Origin: Pseudonocardia acidicola
Lineage (GTDB): Bacteria; Actinomycetota; Actinomycetes; Mycobacteriales; Pseudonocardiaceae
Direction: 5' to 3'
NCBI RefSeq assembly: GCF_012911935.1
Contig: NZ_JAAXLA010000050.1
Span: 1 to 49,430, forward strand
Length of the DNA stretch: 49,430 bases
Part shown: in pieces, positions 32,222-40,778 of the stretch
Numbering within the stretch: the stretch's first letter is position 1
Layout of the letters: every line of letters starts with the position of its first letter
Position numbers and translations under genes: made by a program
The notes under the pieces: generated by a model
What the model was told of the DNA's origin: nothing
The model's input: only the letters and a program-made list of their open reading frames with translations
Databases searched by the model: none

Positions 32222-33037
32222 ATGCCGGAGAACGACAGGCTTCTCGTTGAGCGGATCCCGGTCGACGATCGCGGTTCGTCGCTCGGGCTCGTGACGCTCA
32301 ACCGGCCCGCAGAGATGAATCCCCTCGACTGGGACACGGGCCTGGAGCTCGGTCGGATCTTCGACGAACTTTCCGCCGATCCGATGGTCCGGGTGGTGGC
32401 GATCACCGGCGCCGGGAAGGCGTTCTCCGCCGGCGGGGACATGAAGAAGTACCAGGTGCTGCAGCGCGACACCGTCGACTTCCCGCAGTTCCTCGAGGAC
32501 CTGCACCGGATCTTCGCCCGGATCTCCCAACAACCCAAGCCGTTCGTTGCGTTGGTGAACGGCATCGCGGTGGCCGGGGGCATCGAGCTGATGCTCTCCT
32601 GCGACCTCGCGATCGCCTCGGCGTCGGCGAAGATCGGTGATGCCCACCTGCCCTTCGGCCAGATGGGCGGCGGCGGTGTTCTCACCCTGCTGCCGCGTGC
32701 GGTCGGGCCCGCCCGGGCCCGTGAGCTGATCTTCTCCGGTCGGCTACTGACCCCGGAGGAGGCGCTCGACTGGGGGCTGGTGAGCAAGGTCGTCGCCGAC
32801 GACCAGTTGCGTGCGGCGGGGATCGAGTTCGCGGCGGAGGTCGCCAAGAAGTCACCGCTGGCGGTGGCGAACGCGAAGAGCGTCCTGAACGCGGCCCTGT
32901 GGGACGGCACCGGGGTGCACCAGGGCCTGCGACTCGAGCGAGAGGTCACCGCCCGCTACTGCCTCACCAGCGAAGACGCCCCCGAGGGGCTCGAGGCCTT
33001 CGCCGGCAAGCGCCGTCCCCAGTTCACCGGCCGATGA
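32222..33037 (+). CDS. Enoyl-CoA hydratase/isomerase-fold protein
   Basis: A 271-aa crotonase-fold protein. Oxyanion-hole segments GKAFSAGGDM (66-75) and GIAVAGGIE (114-122) are present. Of the two catalytic glutamates of classical hydratase, the first is kept (Glu122), but the PE motif carrying the second reads AH (His142). The protein may catalyse another crotonase-type reaction. ATG 32222 follows GGAGGG at six bases. It starts a plus-strand operon with DUF35, acyl-CoA dehydrogenase, TetR, SDR and LLM genes. Confidence 0.85.
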   Translation: MPENDRLLVERIPVDDRGSSLGLVTLNRPAEMNPLDWDTGLELGRIFDELSADPMVRVVAITGAGKAFSAGGDMKKYQVLQRDTVDFPQFLEDLHRIFARISQQPKPFVALVNGIAVAGGIELMLSCDLAIASASAKIGDAHLPFGQMGGGGVLTLLPRAVGPARARELIFSGRLLTPEEALDWGLVSKVVADDQLRAAGIEFAAEVAKKSPLAVANAKSVLNAALWDGTGVHQGLRLEREVTARYCLTSEDAPEGLEAFAGKRRPQFTGR

Positions 33038-33050
33038 GAAGGAGCACGTC

Positions 33051-33467
33051 GTGACGACCACGGAAGCCACCGAACAGGCGGCACCCCGGCCGGTGCCGGA
33101 TCTCGACAGCCAGGCCTTCTGGGACGGGCTGCGCGCCCATCGCATTGTCCTGCAGCGCTGCGCGAGCTGCGACCGGAGGCGGTTCCCGGCGATGCCCTCC
33201 TGCCCGTACTGCGGGCATCCGGAATGGCGGTCGGAAGAGGTCTCCGGAACGGGCACGGTGTTCTCCTACATCGTCGTCCACCGCACGTTCGATCCCGCGT
33301 TCAACGGCGATGTCCCCTACCCCGTCGCGACGGTCGACCTGGACGGTGGTGGGCGCATCGTCGCCCGGCTGACCGGCATGCCTGCGATCGACGCCAGAGT
33401 CGCCCCAGATTTCGTCGACCATCCGGAGTGGACCGAACTCCGGTTCCGGATCGTGGAGGAATCGTGA
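33051..33467 (+). CDS. DUF35 OB-fold zinc-ribbon protein
   Basis: A 138-aa protein with a rubredoxin-like zinc ribbon (CASCDRRRFP then CPYCG, residues 41-61) and an OB-fold. DUF35 proteins are partners of thiolase-like enzymes (Ltp2, ChsH2-type), delivering or binding acyl-CoA. GTG 33051 follows AAGGAG. Its stop overlaps the next start. Its partner is most likely the divergently encoded thiolase at 30815. Confidence 0.88.
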   Translation: MTTTEATEQAAPRPVPDLDSQAFWDGLRAHRIVLQRCASCDRRRFPAMPSCPYCGHPEWRSEEVSGTGTVFSYIVVHRTFDPAFNGDVPYPVATVDLDGGGRIVARLTGMPAIDARVAPDFVDHPEWTELRFRIVEES

Positions 33468-34657
33468 CCATCTCGGCGCAGTCGCCCACCCGCCCCGTCG
33501 AGCCCTCGCCCTTCGCCCAGACCGTCCGCCGGTTCACCGAGCAGAGGGTCATGCCGCGCAACCACGAGCTGGACCGGCATCCGCAGGACATGGCCCTGAT
33601 CCGGGAGCTGCTGCTCGAGGTGGGTCGGCTCGGGCTCTACGGCGCGATCATCGACGAGGGATACGGCGGCACCGGTCCCAACTCGCTCGCGATGCACGAG
33701 GGCATCGAGGAGTTCGCCTACGGCAACGCCGGCCTGGCCATGTCGACCATGCCGACCTACCTGCTCGCGCGGGCCGTTGGTCTGCACGGCACGGACGAGC
33801 AGAAGGCCCGCTGGCTGCCGCCCATCGCCGAGGGTCGGATGGTCGGGGCCTGGGCGGTCACCGAGCCGCACACTGGTTCCGACGTCGCGAACATCACGAC
33901 GAAGGCCGAACGCACCGCTACCGGATGGCGGCTCAACGGCCGCAAGATGTTCATCACCAATGCCGCCATCGCCGACTGCCTGCTGATCCTGTGCCGCACC
34001 GGAGGGCCGGGGATCCGCGAGACCCTGACGACCTTCGTCGTCCCGATGGACCTGCCGGGGATCGAGATTCCGAAGGCGCTGGAGAAGATGGGCCTGCGCT
34101 CGTCGCCCACGTGCGAGCTCGTCCTCGACGACGTCGAGGTGCCAGACAGCGATCGGCTCGGCCCGGTCGGCCACGGCTGGCAGATCGGGATGGACGTGCT
34201 CGACTACGAGCGGCTGGCGGTCCCCGCCATCTCGGCGGGGATGTGCGCGCGGGCGCTCGACCTCGCGTCGAGGTACGCCACGGACCGCACCGCATTCGGG
34301 AGCCGGCTGAACCAGATCGGCCCGGTGAAGGGCATGCTCGCCGACATCGCCAGCGGTCTCCTCGAGTGCCGGCTGTTGTACCGGCACGTCGCCGGGCTGG
34401 TCGACGCCGGGCGGCCATCGATCATCGAGGGCTCCATCGGCAAGCTCGTCAGCGCCCGGCTCGCGAACACCGTCACCAGCCTGGCCGTCCAGGTCCACGG
34501 CGGCTACGGCTACACCCGTGAGTACGAGGTCGAGCGTCTCTACCGGGACGCCCGCCTCTTCGCGATCGGCGGCGGCACCAGCGAGATCCAGCAGAAGATC
34601 ATCGCCGAGCAGCTCCCGCGCGAACCCCACTGGAGCAGGACGGCTGCTCTCTCCTGA
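33464..34657 (+). CDS. Acyl-CoA dehydrogenase
   Basis: A 397-aa FAD-dependent dehydrogenase making a 2,3-double bond in acyl-CoA. FAD/substrate segments AWAVTEPHTGSD (129-140) and FITN (163-166) are present. The usual C-terminal catalytic Glu motif (YEGTSEIQ) reads IGGGTSEIQ, while Glu249 occurs in DYERLA; this is the arrangement of isovaleryl-CoA-type enzymes, whose base lies in the helix G region. That hints at branched or bulky acyl chains. GTG start overlaps the DUF35 stop (GTGA). Confidence 0.9.
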   Translation: MTISAQSPTRPVEPSPFAQTVRRFTEQRVMPRNHELDRHPQDMALIRELLLEVGRLGLYGAIIDEGYGGTGPNSLAMHEGIEEFAYGNAGLAMSTMPTYLLARAVGLHGTDEQKARWLPPIAEGRMVGAWAVTEPHTGSDVANITTKAERTATGWRLNGRKMFITNAAIADCLLILCRTGGPGIRETLTTFVVPMDLPGIEIPKALEKMGLRSSPTCELVLDDVEVPDSDRLGPVGHGWQIGMDVLDYERLAVPAISAGMCARALDLASRYATDRTAFGSRLNQIGPVKGMLADIASGLLECRLLYRHVAGLVDAGRPSIIEGSIGKLVSARLANTVTSLAVQVHGGYGYTREYEVERLYRDARLFAIGGGTSEIQQKIIAEQLPREPHWSRTAALS

Positions 34658-34687
34658 GCGGACCGCCCGGCGCAGACCGAGGAGCTG

Positions 34688-35320
34688 GTGACGGTGGCCG
34701 CCGAACAGCCGGTCGGCGAGGCACCGGGCAGGGTCGCGCGGCGCCGTCGTCGCCGGATCTCCGACATCCTCACGGCCACCGCCGAGGTGCTGGCCGAGCG
34801 GGGTTACCACGAGACCAACCTGGACGAGATTGCTCAGCGCCTGGATCTCACCAAGGCTTCGCTCTACCACTACTTCGCGAGCAAGGAGGAGCTCGTCACC
34901 GCCTGTCTGGGCCGGGTCGGGACACTCGTGAACCAACGGCTCGCCGAGGCGGCCCGGGACGGGACCGGGACTGCTGGCGACCGACTCGTCGCCCTCATCG
35001 AAGCGCAGCTGGACTGCATCGTCCGGGAGCACCCGCAGCTGGCCCGGCTGTTCCTGCAGCCGCTCGACTGGCCCGAGCCGATCCGGCTGCACAGCAAGGC
35101 CCTGCGCCTGCAGCACGACGAGATCTTCCGATCGGTGATCCAGGACGGGATCACAACCGGAGAATTCACCGTCGAGGACGAGGGGATCGCATTGCTCTGC
35201 CTGCACGGTGCCGTCAACTACGTGCCGGTCTGGTTTCGACCGAATCACCAGAAGGACTACGAGCAGATGTACACCACAGTGGCCGAGCACCTGCTGCGGC
35301 TGTTCCGGGCGGCGCCATGA
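34688..35320 (+). CDS. TetR-family repressor 1
   Basis: A 210-aa regulator. N-terminal helix-turn-helix about residues 22-68 (TNLDEIAQRLDLTKASLYHYFASKEELV, in part). The ligand-binding half has ARLFLQPLDWPE and HDEIFRSV. It closely resembles TetR 2 (39902). Encoded within the plus-strand CoA operon with start GTG 34688 after GAGGAGCTG. Probably senses a CoA thioester of the pathway, by analogy to KstR-type repressors; that is inference. Confidence 0.85.
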   Translation: MTVAAEQPVGEAPGRVARRRRRRISDILTATAEVLAERGYHETNLDEIAQRLDLTKASLYHYFASKEELVTACLGRVGTLVNQRLAEAARDGTGTAGDRLVALIEAQLDCIVREHPQLARLFLQPLDWPEPIRLHSKALRLQHDEIFRSVIQDGITTGEFTVEDEGIALLCLHGAVNYVPVWFRPNHQKDYEQMYTTVAEHLLRLFRAAP

Positions 35321-36087
35321 GCGCGCCGCTGCTCACCGAACTCTTCGGACTCGCCGGGCGGCGCGCCGTCGTTACCGGGGCCAGTCGCGGCATCGGTGCG
35401 CGGGCCGCGCAGGCCCTCGACGCGGCAGGTGCGCAAGTGGCATTGGTGGCCCGTAGCGAGAGGGAGCTCCGGGACGTCGCGGCGACGCTGGACAACGAGC
35501 CTCTCGTCATCACCGCCGATCTCGCACAGGACGACGCAGCCGAACGGGTGGCCGGCGAGATCACCGCGGCGTGGGGAGGCACCGACATTCTGGTCAACAA
35601 CGCCGGGCTGTCGCGCCCGGCGCCCGCAGTAGAGCTCGCGGCAGCCGACTGGGACGCCATCCTCACCCTCAACCTGCGCAGCGTGTTCACTCTGACGCGG
35701 GCTCTCGCGGCGGGAATGCTCGAACGGGGCTACGGACGAGTCGTCAACATCGGGAGCGTCCTCGGCTTGCTCGGCGAAGCGTGGGCGGCGCCCTACGCCG
35801 CCTCGAAGGCCGGTCTGAACGGTCTCACGCGCTCCCTCGCCGTCGAATGGGCCGCGCACGGGGTCACGGTGAACACGATCTGTCCGGGATGGGTGGACAC
35901 CGAGATGGTGGCGGACCTCCGCCGAGATCCGCGCTTCGACAAGCGGGTGCTCAGGCGTGTCGCGGCCCGGCGCTGGGGAGTGCCCAGCGACATGGACGGT
36001 GCACTGCTGCTGCTGGCGTCACCGGGGGCGTCCTACCTGACCGGTCAGACCGTCGTCGTCGACGGGGGACTCTCGGCGGGATGGTGA
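35317..36087 (+). CDS. Short-chain dehydrogenase/reductase 2
   Basis: A 256-aa SDR. NAD(P) site TGASRGIG (20-27), NNAG (89-92), catalytic Ser in NIGSV and YAASK, PGWVDTEM, and C-terminal DGGLSAGW. Typical of beta-oxidation-type 3-hydroxyacyl dehydrogenases or alcohol dehydrogenases; the substrate is unknown. ATGA overlap with the TetR gene. Confidence 0.85.
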   Translation: MSAPLLTELFGLAGRRAVVTGASRGIGARAAQALDAAGAQVALVARSERELRDVAATLDNEPLVITADLAQDDAAERVAGEITAAWGGTDILVNNAGLSRPAPAVELAAADWDAILTLNLRSVFTLTRALAAGMLERGYGRVVNIGSVLGLLGEAWAAPYAASKAGLNGLTRSLAVEWAAHGVTVNTICPGWVDTEMVADLRRDPRFDKRVLRRVAARRWGVPSDMDGALLLLASPGASYLTGQTVVVDGGLSAGW

Positions 36088-36998
36088 CGCCACAGATCGG
36101 AGTCATGCTGCCGATCTCGGATCCGGCCGGCAACGGCACGGCCGACATCGCGGCGGCGGCACGGCACCTGGAATCGGTAGGCGTGGACGCGGTGTGGGCC
36201 GGCGACCACCTCGCCTTCCACACTCCGATCGTCGAGTCGAGCATCGTGCTCGCCACGGCCGCCGCCGTCACCACGCGCGTCCGGTTGGGCTTCGGGGTGC
36301 TGCTGCTCGCGTTGCGCCCGCCGGCCTGGGCGGCGAAACAGGTCAGCTCCCTGCAGGTCGTCTCGGGTGGTCGCCTGGTTCTCGGCGTCGGGGTCGGCGG
36401 GGAGAACCCCGCGGAGTGGGCGGCCGCCGGAGTACCGCTCCGCGAGCGCAGGGCACGGACCGACGCGGTCCTTCGCGTGCTCCCGGACTTGCTCCGCGGA
36501 CGGTCGGTCCAGCTCCCGGACCCGTATGAGGAGTTCGTACCGGCTCTTCTCCCATGTGGCGGCATGCCGCCGCTGTGGGTGGGGGGCCGCAGCGACCAGG
36601 CATTGCGCCGAGCCGCCCGTTTCGGTGACGGTTGGCTGGGCATGTGGGCCGACGAGGGCAGGATCGGCCGGGCCAGCGAACAGTTGCGGGAGCTGGCCGA
36701 GGTCGCGGGCCGGCCCCGGCCGCGGACCGGGTTGCTCGTGTTCGTCCATGTCGGGGGCGGACGGAACGAGCCGGCCGAGTTCATCGCCGGCCAGTACCAG
36801 ATCCCATACGAGAAGGTCGAGCGCTACGTCGCCACCGGCTCCGTGGACCAGGTGGCCGAGCGGCTCGCGGGACTGGCCGCCGCCGGGGTCGACGAGTTCC
36901 TGTTGTTCCCGGCGGCCGCTGATCATCGCCGGCAGTACGACCTCATCGGGGAGGTCGTACGCCGGCTGCGTCCAGGAGTACCGGCCCATGGGTCCTGA
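36081..36998 (+). CDS. LLM-class oxidoreductase 2
   Basis: A 305-aa LLM protein, TIM-barrel, with VDAVWAGDHLAFH near the start and SLQVVSGGRLVLGVGVGG in the core. Likely F420- or FMN-dependent. ATG 36081 overlaps the SDR stop by 7 bp; an in-frame GTG 36084 would give a GTGA overlap. Last gene of the plus-strand operon, 13 bp from the convergent LLM gene. Confidence 0.78.
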   Translation: MVTPQIGVMLPISDPAGNGTADIAAAARHLESVGVDAVWAGDHLAFHTPIVESSIVLATAAAVTTRVRLGFGVLLLALRPPAWAAKQVSSLQVVSGGRLVLGVGVGGENPAEWAAAGVPLRERRARTDAVLRVLPDLLRGRSVQLPDPYEEFVPALLPCGGMPPLWVGGRSDQALRRAARFGDGWLGMWADEGRIGRASEQLRELAEVAGRPRPRTGLLVFVHVGGGRNEPAEFIAGQYQIPYEKVERYVATGSVDQVAERLAGLAAAGVDEFLLFPAAADHRRQYDLIGEVVRRLRPGVPAHGS

Positions 36999-37011
36999 CC
37001 ACCCGGTCTGA

Positions 37012-38016
37012 TCACCTCAGCGCCGCCACGATCGACTCCAGGGCCTCCGCCGGCAGCGGCGCTTTCAGGTACAGGTTCATGCGTGTGAACACGTCGCCGT
37101 ACCGGCGCCTGATCTCGGCGGCGGCGTCATCCGGTTCCGCCACGACGGCGATCGCCTCCAGAACCTCGTCGTCGATGACATCTGCCATTTCCTTCCAGCG
37201 GCCCGCCTTCGACATCACGTTCAGCTGGCTCTGCAGCTCACCCCAGCCGTGCCTTTCGAGCACGGGCCGATACGCCGGAGTCGAGGCGTAGAACGCGATC
37301 TGCTCCTTCGTGGACTGCTTCGCCGCGGCGAATTCCTCGGCGGTGGTTCCGGTGACGACGAACGGCATGCCGGCGATCTCATAGCCCTCCATCGACCGCC
37401 CAGCGCGCCGGCGCCCCTGCCCGAGCGTCGGAAGCGTGACCTCGCGGAGATATCGCTCGGTGGTGAAGCCGTGGCAGATGAAGCCGTCAGCCACCTCACC
37501 GGCCACCCCCGTCATCGACTCCCCGACGCCGGCGAGCAGGATTGGTGGGTTTCCGTAGGGATTCGGCCCCGGATCAAACATCGGTGTCATCAAGGTGTGC
37601 CGGTAGAACTCGCCCTCGAACTGCAGCGGGGTGCCGTCGTGCCAGGAGTTCCAGATTGCTCGGACCGCGAGCACGTACTCCCGCATGCGCGCGGCCGGGT
37701 GGGACCAGGGCATGGAGAACCGGCGGGTGATGTGCGGCTTGATCTGCGATCCGAGACCCAGCAGGAACCTGCCCTGCGAGACCAGTCGCAGGTCGTTCGC
37801 GGTGATCGCGAGCGTCATCGGCGAACGTGCGAAGGCCACCGCGATCCCGGTGCCGATCTCGACCCGAGAGGTGACCTGGGCGCCGAGCCCGACGCTGAGG
37901 AACGGGTCGTGGGCGGCCTCCAGCAGCCAGACACCGTGATAGCCCGCGGCCTCCGCCTCGCGCAGCTGATCCGACACGCATTGCGGCGGTGCGTCCACCT
38001 GATGGTCGATCTTCAT
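37012..38016 (-). CDS. LLM-class oxidoreductase 3
   Basis: A 334-aa LLM protein with REAEAAGYHGVWLLEAAHDPF and RSPMTLAITANDLRLVSQGRFLLGLG (both in part), the same fold and layout as LLM 1. It is on the minus strand, divergent from the acyl-CoA synthetase. Its promoter must lie in 38017-38150. Three LLM proteins in one cluster suggests several hydride-transfer steps. Confidence 0.8.
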   Translation of the reverse strand: MKIDHQVDAPPQCVSDQLREAEAAGYHGVWLLEAAHDPFLSVGLGAQVTSRVEIGTGIAVAFARSPMTLAITANDLRLVSQGRFLLGLGSQIKPHITRRFSMPWSHPAARMREYVLAVRAIWNSWHDGTPLQFEGEFYRHTLMTPMFDPGPNPYGNPPILLAGVGESMTGVAGEVADGFICHGFTTERYLREVTLPTLGQGRRRAGRSMEGYEIAGMPFVVTGTTAEEFAAAKQSTKEQIAFYASTPAYRPVLERHGWGELQSQLNVMSKAGRWKEMADVIDDEVLEAIAVVAEPDDAAAEIRRRYGDVFTRMNLYLKAPLPAEALESIVAALR

Positions 38017-38151
38017 GTTCCCGCCCTCCCAGGTCCGTCACCGCAGACCCGACCGCTCCGCCCCTCGGTCCAGGCTCCATTGGGGACGCCGTGGACCTTG
38101 GTCAACCTTGGGGTCAAACAGTATCTGTCTGAACGAACTTTGACTCTATAG

Positions 38152-38180
38152 TTGACTGAATCCGCGCACGACCCTAGCGT
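38152..38180 (+). promoter_or_regulatory. Probable promoter of acyl-CoA synthetase gene
   Basis: TTGACT (38152-38157), 17-bp spacer and TAGCGT (38175-38180), about 60 bp before the ATG. The -35 region reads TTGACTGA, as in the thiolase promoter. A second TTTGACTC at 38139 and GTCAAAC at 38113 may be further operator half-sites. Confidence 0.45.
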
Positions 38181-38241
38181 TCTGGACACGCCCGCGGGCT
38201 CGGGAACCCGCTCATCTGGCACACCTCTCGAAGGGAGAGGC

Positions 38242-39798
38242 ATGGCTCACCTGGTGCACGAATTCGTCGAGTCCGCAGTCCGGAGGTTCGCCGATCGCAT
38301 CGCGTTGGTGGATGACTCGGGCTCTCTGACCTATCGGCAGATGTGGGACCGCAGCCGTCGGCTCGCCACGGCCCTAGTCGATCTGGGAGTGGCGCCGGGG
38401 GATCGGGTCGTCGCCCTGATGAACAACCGCAACGAGTGGGTCGAGCTCGACAACGCGGTCTCCATGATCGGCGCCGTCCGGGGCCGGCTGAACTCCCGCG
38501 ACGGCGCCCGTGAGTTCGCCTGGGTGCTCACCGACCTCACGCCCAAGGTCGTCGTCACCGGGCCGGAGTTCAGCGCCGTCATCCAGGACCTCATCGATTC
38601 GGGCCAGGCGCCGCCGGCACGGGTCATCGGCCTCGCCGATAGCGGCGACTACGAACAGCTGATCAGTGCTTCTGCGCCGTACGAGCCCGTAGCTCTGAGC
38701 GAGGACACGCCATACCTGATCTTCCACACCTCGGGAACGACCGGGCACTACAAGGGTGCGATCTACCAGCACCGCAACTGGGTGGCCACCTATCGCAACA
38801 TCCTGGCCACGATCATGGGGGACATGGGTCCGGACTGCGCGCTGCTGCACGTCGGACCGCTCTCGCACCAGTCCGGCATCCTGACCGCCCCCGCGCTCTA
38901 CCGCGGCGCCCGTTCGGTGATGCTCGGCCACTTCGACCCGAAGCTGTTCTTCGACGTCGTCGAGCGCGAGCAGATCACGCACACGATCCTCGCTCCTGCC
39001 ATCATCAACGCCCTCGCCCACGACCCGGACGCCGCCAACCGCGACCTGAGCAGCCTGCGCTGCATCTACTACTCGGGCTCGCCGATCGCGCCGGTGGTGC
39101 TGCGCAAGGCGATGGAGATCTTCGGCCCGATCTTCCTGCAGGGCTACGGATCCACCGAGGGCGGCACGATCTACAACACCATCCTCTACCCGGACGAGCA
39201 CGTCGATGCACTCGAAAATCACCCGGACCGGTTGGCATCGTGCGGTCGGCCCTCGCCGTTCTTCGACGTTCGGGTGGCCGATGAGGACGGCCACGAGATG
39301 CCGCGCGGAGAGATGGGCGAACTGCGGGTACGCGGCGACGCCGTCTCAGTCGGGTACTGGAACCAACCCGAGGCGACCGCGAACTCCTACGTCGACGGGT
39401 GGTTCCGGATGGGCGATCTCGCGGTCCGTGACGAGGACGACTACGTCACGATCGTCGACCGCAAGAACGACATGATCATCAGTGGCGGCCTCAACGTCTA
39501 TCCGCGCGAGGTCGAGGACGTCATCTCCGCACATCCCGCGGTGAACGAGGTCGTCGTCATCGGCGTGCCCCACGAGAAATGGGGAGAGGCGGTCAAAGCC
39601 TGCGTGTCGCTGCACCCCGGCGAACGGCTGACGCTGGAGGACCTGCAGGCCCACTGCAAGGCCACCGGCTTGGCCAACTACAAGAAGCCACTGTCACTGG
39701 ACATCGTCGACGAGGTGCCCAAAACCGCGGTTGGCAAGGTCTTCCGCCGCGCCCTGCGCGAGCCCTACTGGCAGGGCCGGCAGCGCCAGGTGGGCTAG
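38242..39798 (+). CDS. Acyl-CoA synthetase (AMP-forming)
   Basis: A 518-aa adenylate-forming enzyme activating a carboxylic acid to its CoA thioester. P-loop FHTSGTTGHYKG (161-172; the usual Pro before Lys-Gly is Tyr), A5 GYGSTEGG, A7 GYWNQPEATANSYVDGWFRMGD, A8 DRKNDMIISGG and C-terminal catalytic Lys in PKTAVGKVFRR. ATG 38242 follows AAGGGAGAGG; the upstream frame to 38152 overlaps the promoter. Probably the entry enzyme of the CoA module, acting on an acid such as that freed by the ring-fission hydrolase. The exact acid is unknown. Confidence 0.9.
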   Translation: MAHLVHEFVESAVRRFADRIALVDDSGSLTYRQMWDRSRRLATALVDLGVAPGDRVVALMNNRNEWVELDNAVSMIGAVRGRLNSRDGAREFAWVLTDLTPKVVVTGPEFSAVIQDLIDSGQAPPARVIGLADSGDYEQLISASAPYEPVALSEDTPYLIFHTSGTTGHYKGAIYQHRNWVATYRNILATIMGDMGPDCALLHVGPLSHQSGILTAPALYRGARSVMLGHFDPKLFFDVVEREQITHTILAPAIINALAHDPDAANRDLSSLRCIYYSGSPIAPVVLRKAMEIFGPIFLQGYGSTEGGTIYNTILYPDEHVDALENHPDRLASCGRPSPFFDVRVADEDGHEMPRGEMGELRVRGDAVSVGYWNQPEATANSYVDGWFRMGDLAVRDEDDYVTIVDRKNDMIISGGLNVYPREVEDVISAHPAVNEVVVIGVPHEKWGEAVKACVSLHPGERLTLEDLQAHCKATGLANYKKPLSLDIVDEVPKTAVGKVFRRALREPYWQGRQRQVG

Positions 39799-39828
39799 CG
39801 CTTCGTCGCTCTCGCGGACCTTTCCAGA

Positions 39829-39862
39829 TTGGGCTTCGGACGGTGTGCAGTTCGAGGCCCAA
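39829..39862. terminator. Hairpin between convergent genes
   Basis: TTGGGCTTCG (39829-39838) pairs with CGAGGCCCAA (39853-39862), one mismatch, loop 14 nt. It lies between the acyl-CoA synthetase stop and the TetR 2 stop, so it may act on both strands. Confidence 0.55.
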
Positions 39863-39901
39863 CCGTGGCACGTACAGCGCAGCTCTGCGGGGAAGTGAAG
39901 A

Positions 39902-40540
39902 TCACGCGGAGGACGATGAGGCCGGCGGAAGGAACAACCGGAGCAGGTTGTCGGCGACCTTTGCGGCCATGTCGTCGACATCCTTCTTGCGGCGGCCGCG
40001 GAACCACACCGGCACGTTGTTCATCGCGCCATAGAGGTTGTGCATGGCCACGTCCTCGTCGACGTTGAACTCTCCGCTCCGGATCCCCTCCCGCACGACC
40101 GAGCGGAAGATCTCATCGTGCTCGACCCGCAGCGCCCGGCTGCGCTGGCGGTACAGCTCCGGCCAATCCAGCGGCTGCAGGAACAACCGAGCCATCTGCG
40201 GGTACTCCCGCACGACCATGTCCAGCTGAGCCCTGATCAACATGCCGAGCCGCTCGGCGGCAGTACCGGACACCGCACCGGCTGTCTGTCGCAGTCGTTC
40301 GTTCGCCGTGGTCGCCAGTGTCTCCAAGCAGGCACTGACCAGCTCTTCCCTGCTCGGGAAGTAGTGGTAGAGCGAGGCCTTGGTCAGATCCAGCCGGTCG
40401 GCAACCTCGTCCAAGCTCATGCCGTGGAAACCACGTTCGGACAGGACGTCTGCAGCTGCAGAGAGAATGTCGGCCACCTTGCGATCGCGACGACGCGCAA
40501 CCCTGCTCGGGGCAGGCCCTGATCTCGCCTCTGCCGTCAC
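39902..40540 (-). CDS. TetR-family repressor 2
   Basis: A 212-aa regulator closely similar to TetR 1, sharing RLDLTKASLYHYF, ELVSAC/ELVTAC, ARLFLQPLDWPE and HDEIFRSV. The N-terminal segment RVARRRDRKVADIL corresponds to RVARRRRRRISDIL. GTG 40540 is chosen because AAGGAGG lies 9 nt upstream; longer in-frame starts (ATG 40573, 40660) lack a site. Convergent with the acyl-CoA synthetase; the thioesterase gene is 238 bp upstream on the same strand. Likely a duplicate that controls part of the same regulon. Confidence 0.85.
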   Translation of the reverse strand: MTAEARSGPAPSRVARRRDRKVADILSAAADVLSERGFHGMSLDEVADRLDLTKASLYHYFPSREELVSACLETLATTANERLRQTAGAVSGTAAERLGMLIRAQLDMVVREYPQMARLFLQPLDWPELYRQRSRALRVEHDEIFRSVVREGIRSGEFNVDEDVAMHNLYGAMNNVPVWFRGRRKKDVDDMAAKVADNLLRLFLPPASSSSA

Positions 40541-40778
40541 CGCCGATGACCTCCTTGCTACCGCTCTTGTCATCCAGTTCACGAAAACGGTCGCCGCGAC
40601 CGCCCGCGTGGGTTCTGGTGCCTGATTCCTGCCGTCACACCTTCGCCGGCGGACCGTCACACGTCGCCGTGATCCGGACGACAGCCAGGTCCCGGCCGGC
40701 CTGGTTCGCCCGGATCGACATCGCGGGCGACGACGAGCCCGACCGGTGGGCCATCAACGAGCGTTCCACCGAGACAGC

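Noticed and set aside
33317..35290. 657-codon minus-strand frame opposite the acyl-CoA dehydrogenase and TetR genes
   Set aside because: No family likeness, low complexity and fully covered by recognised plus-strand genes.
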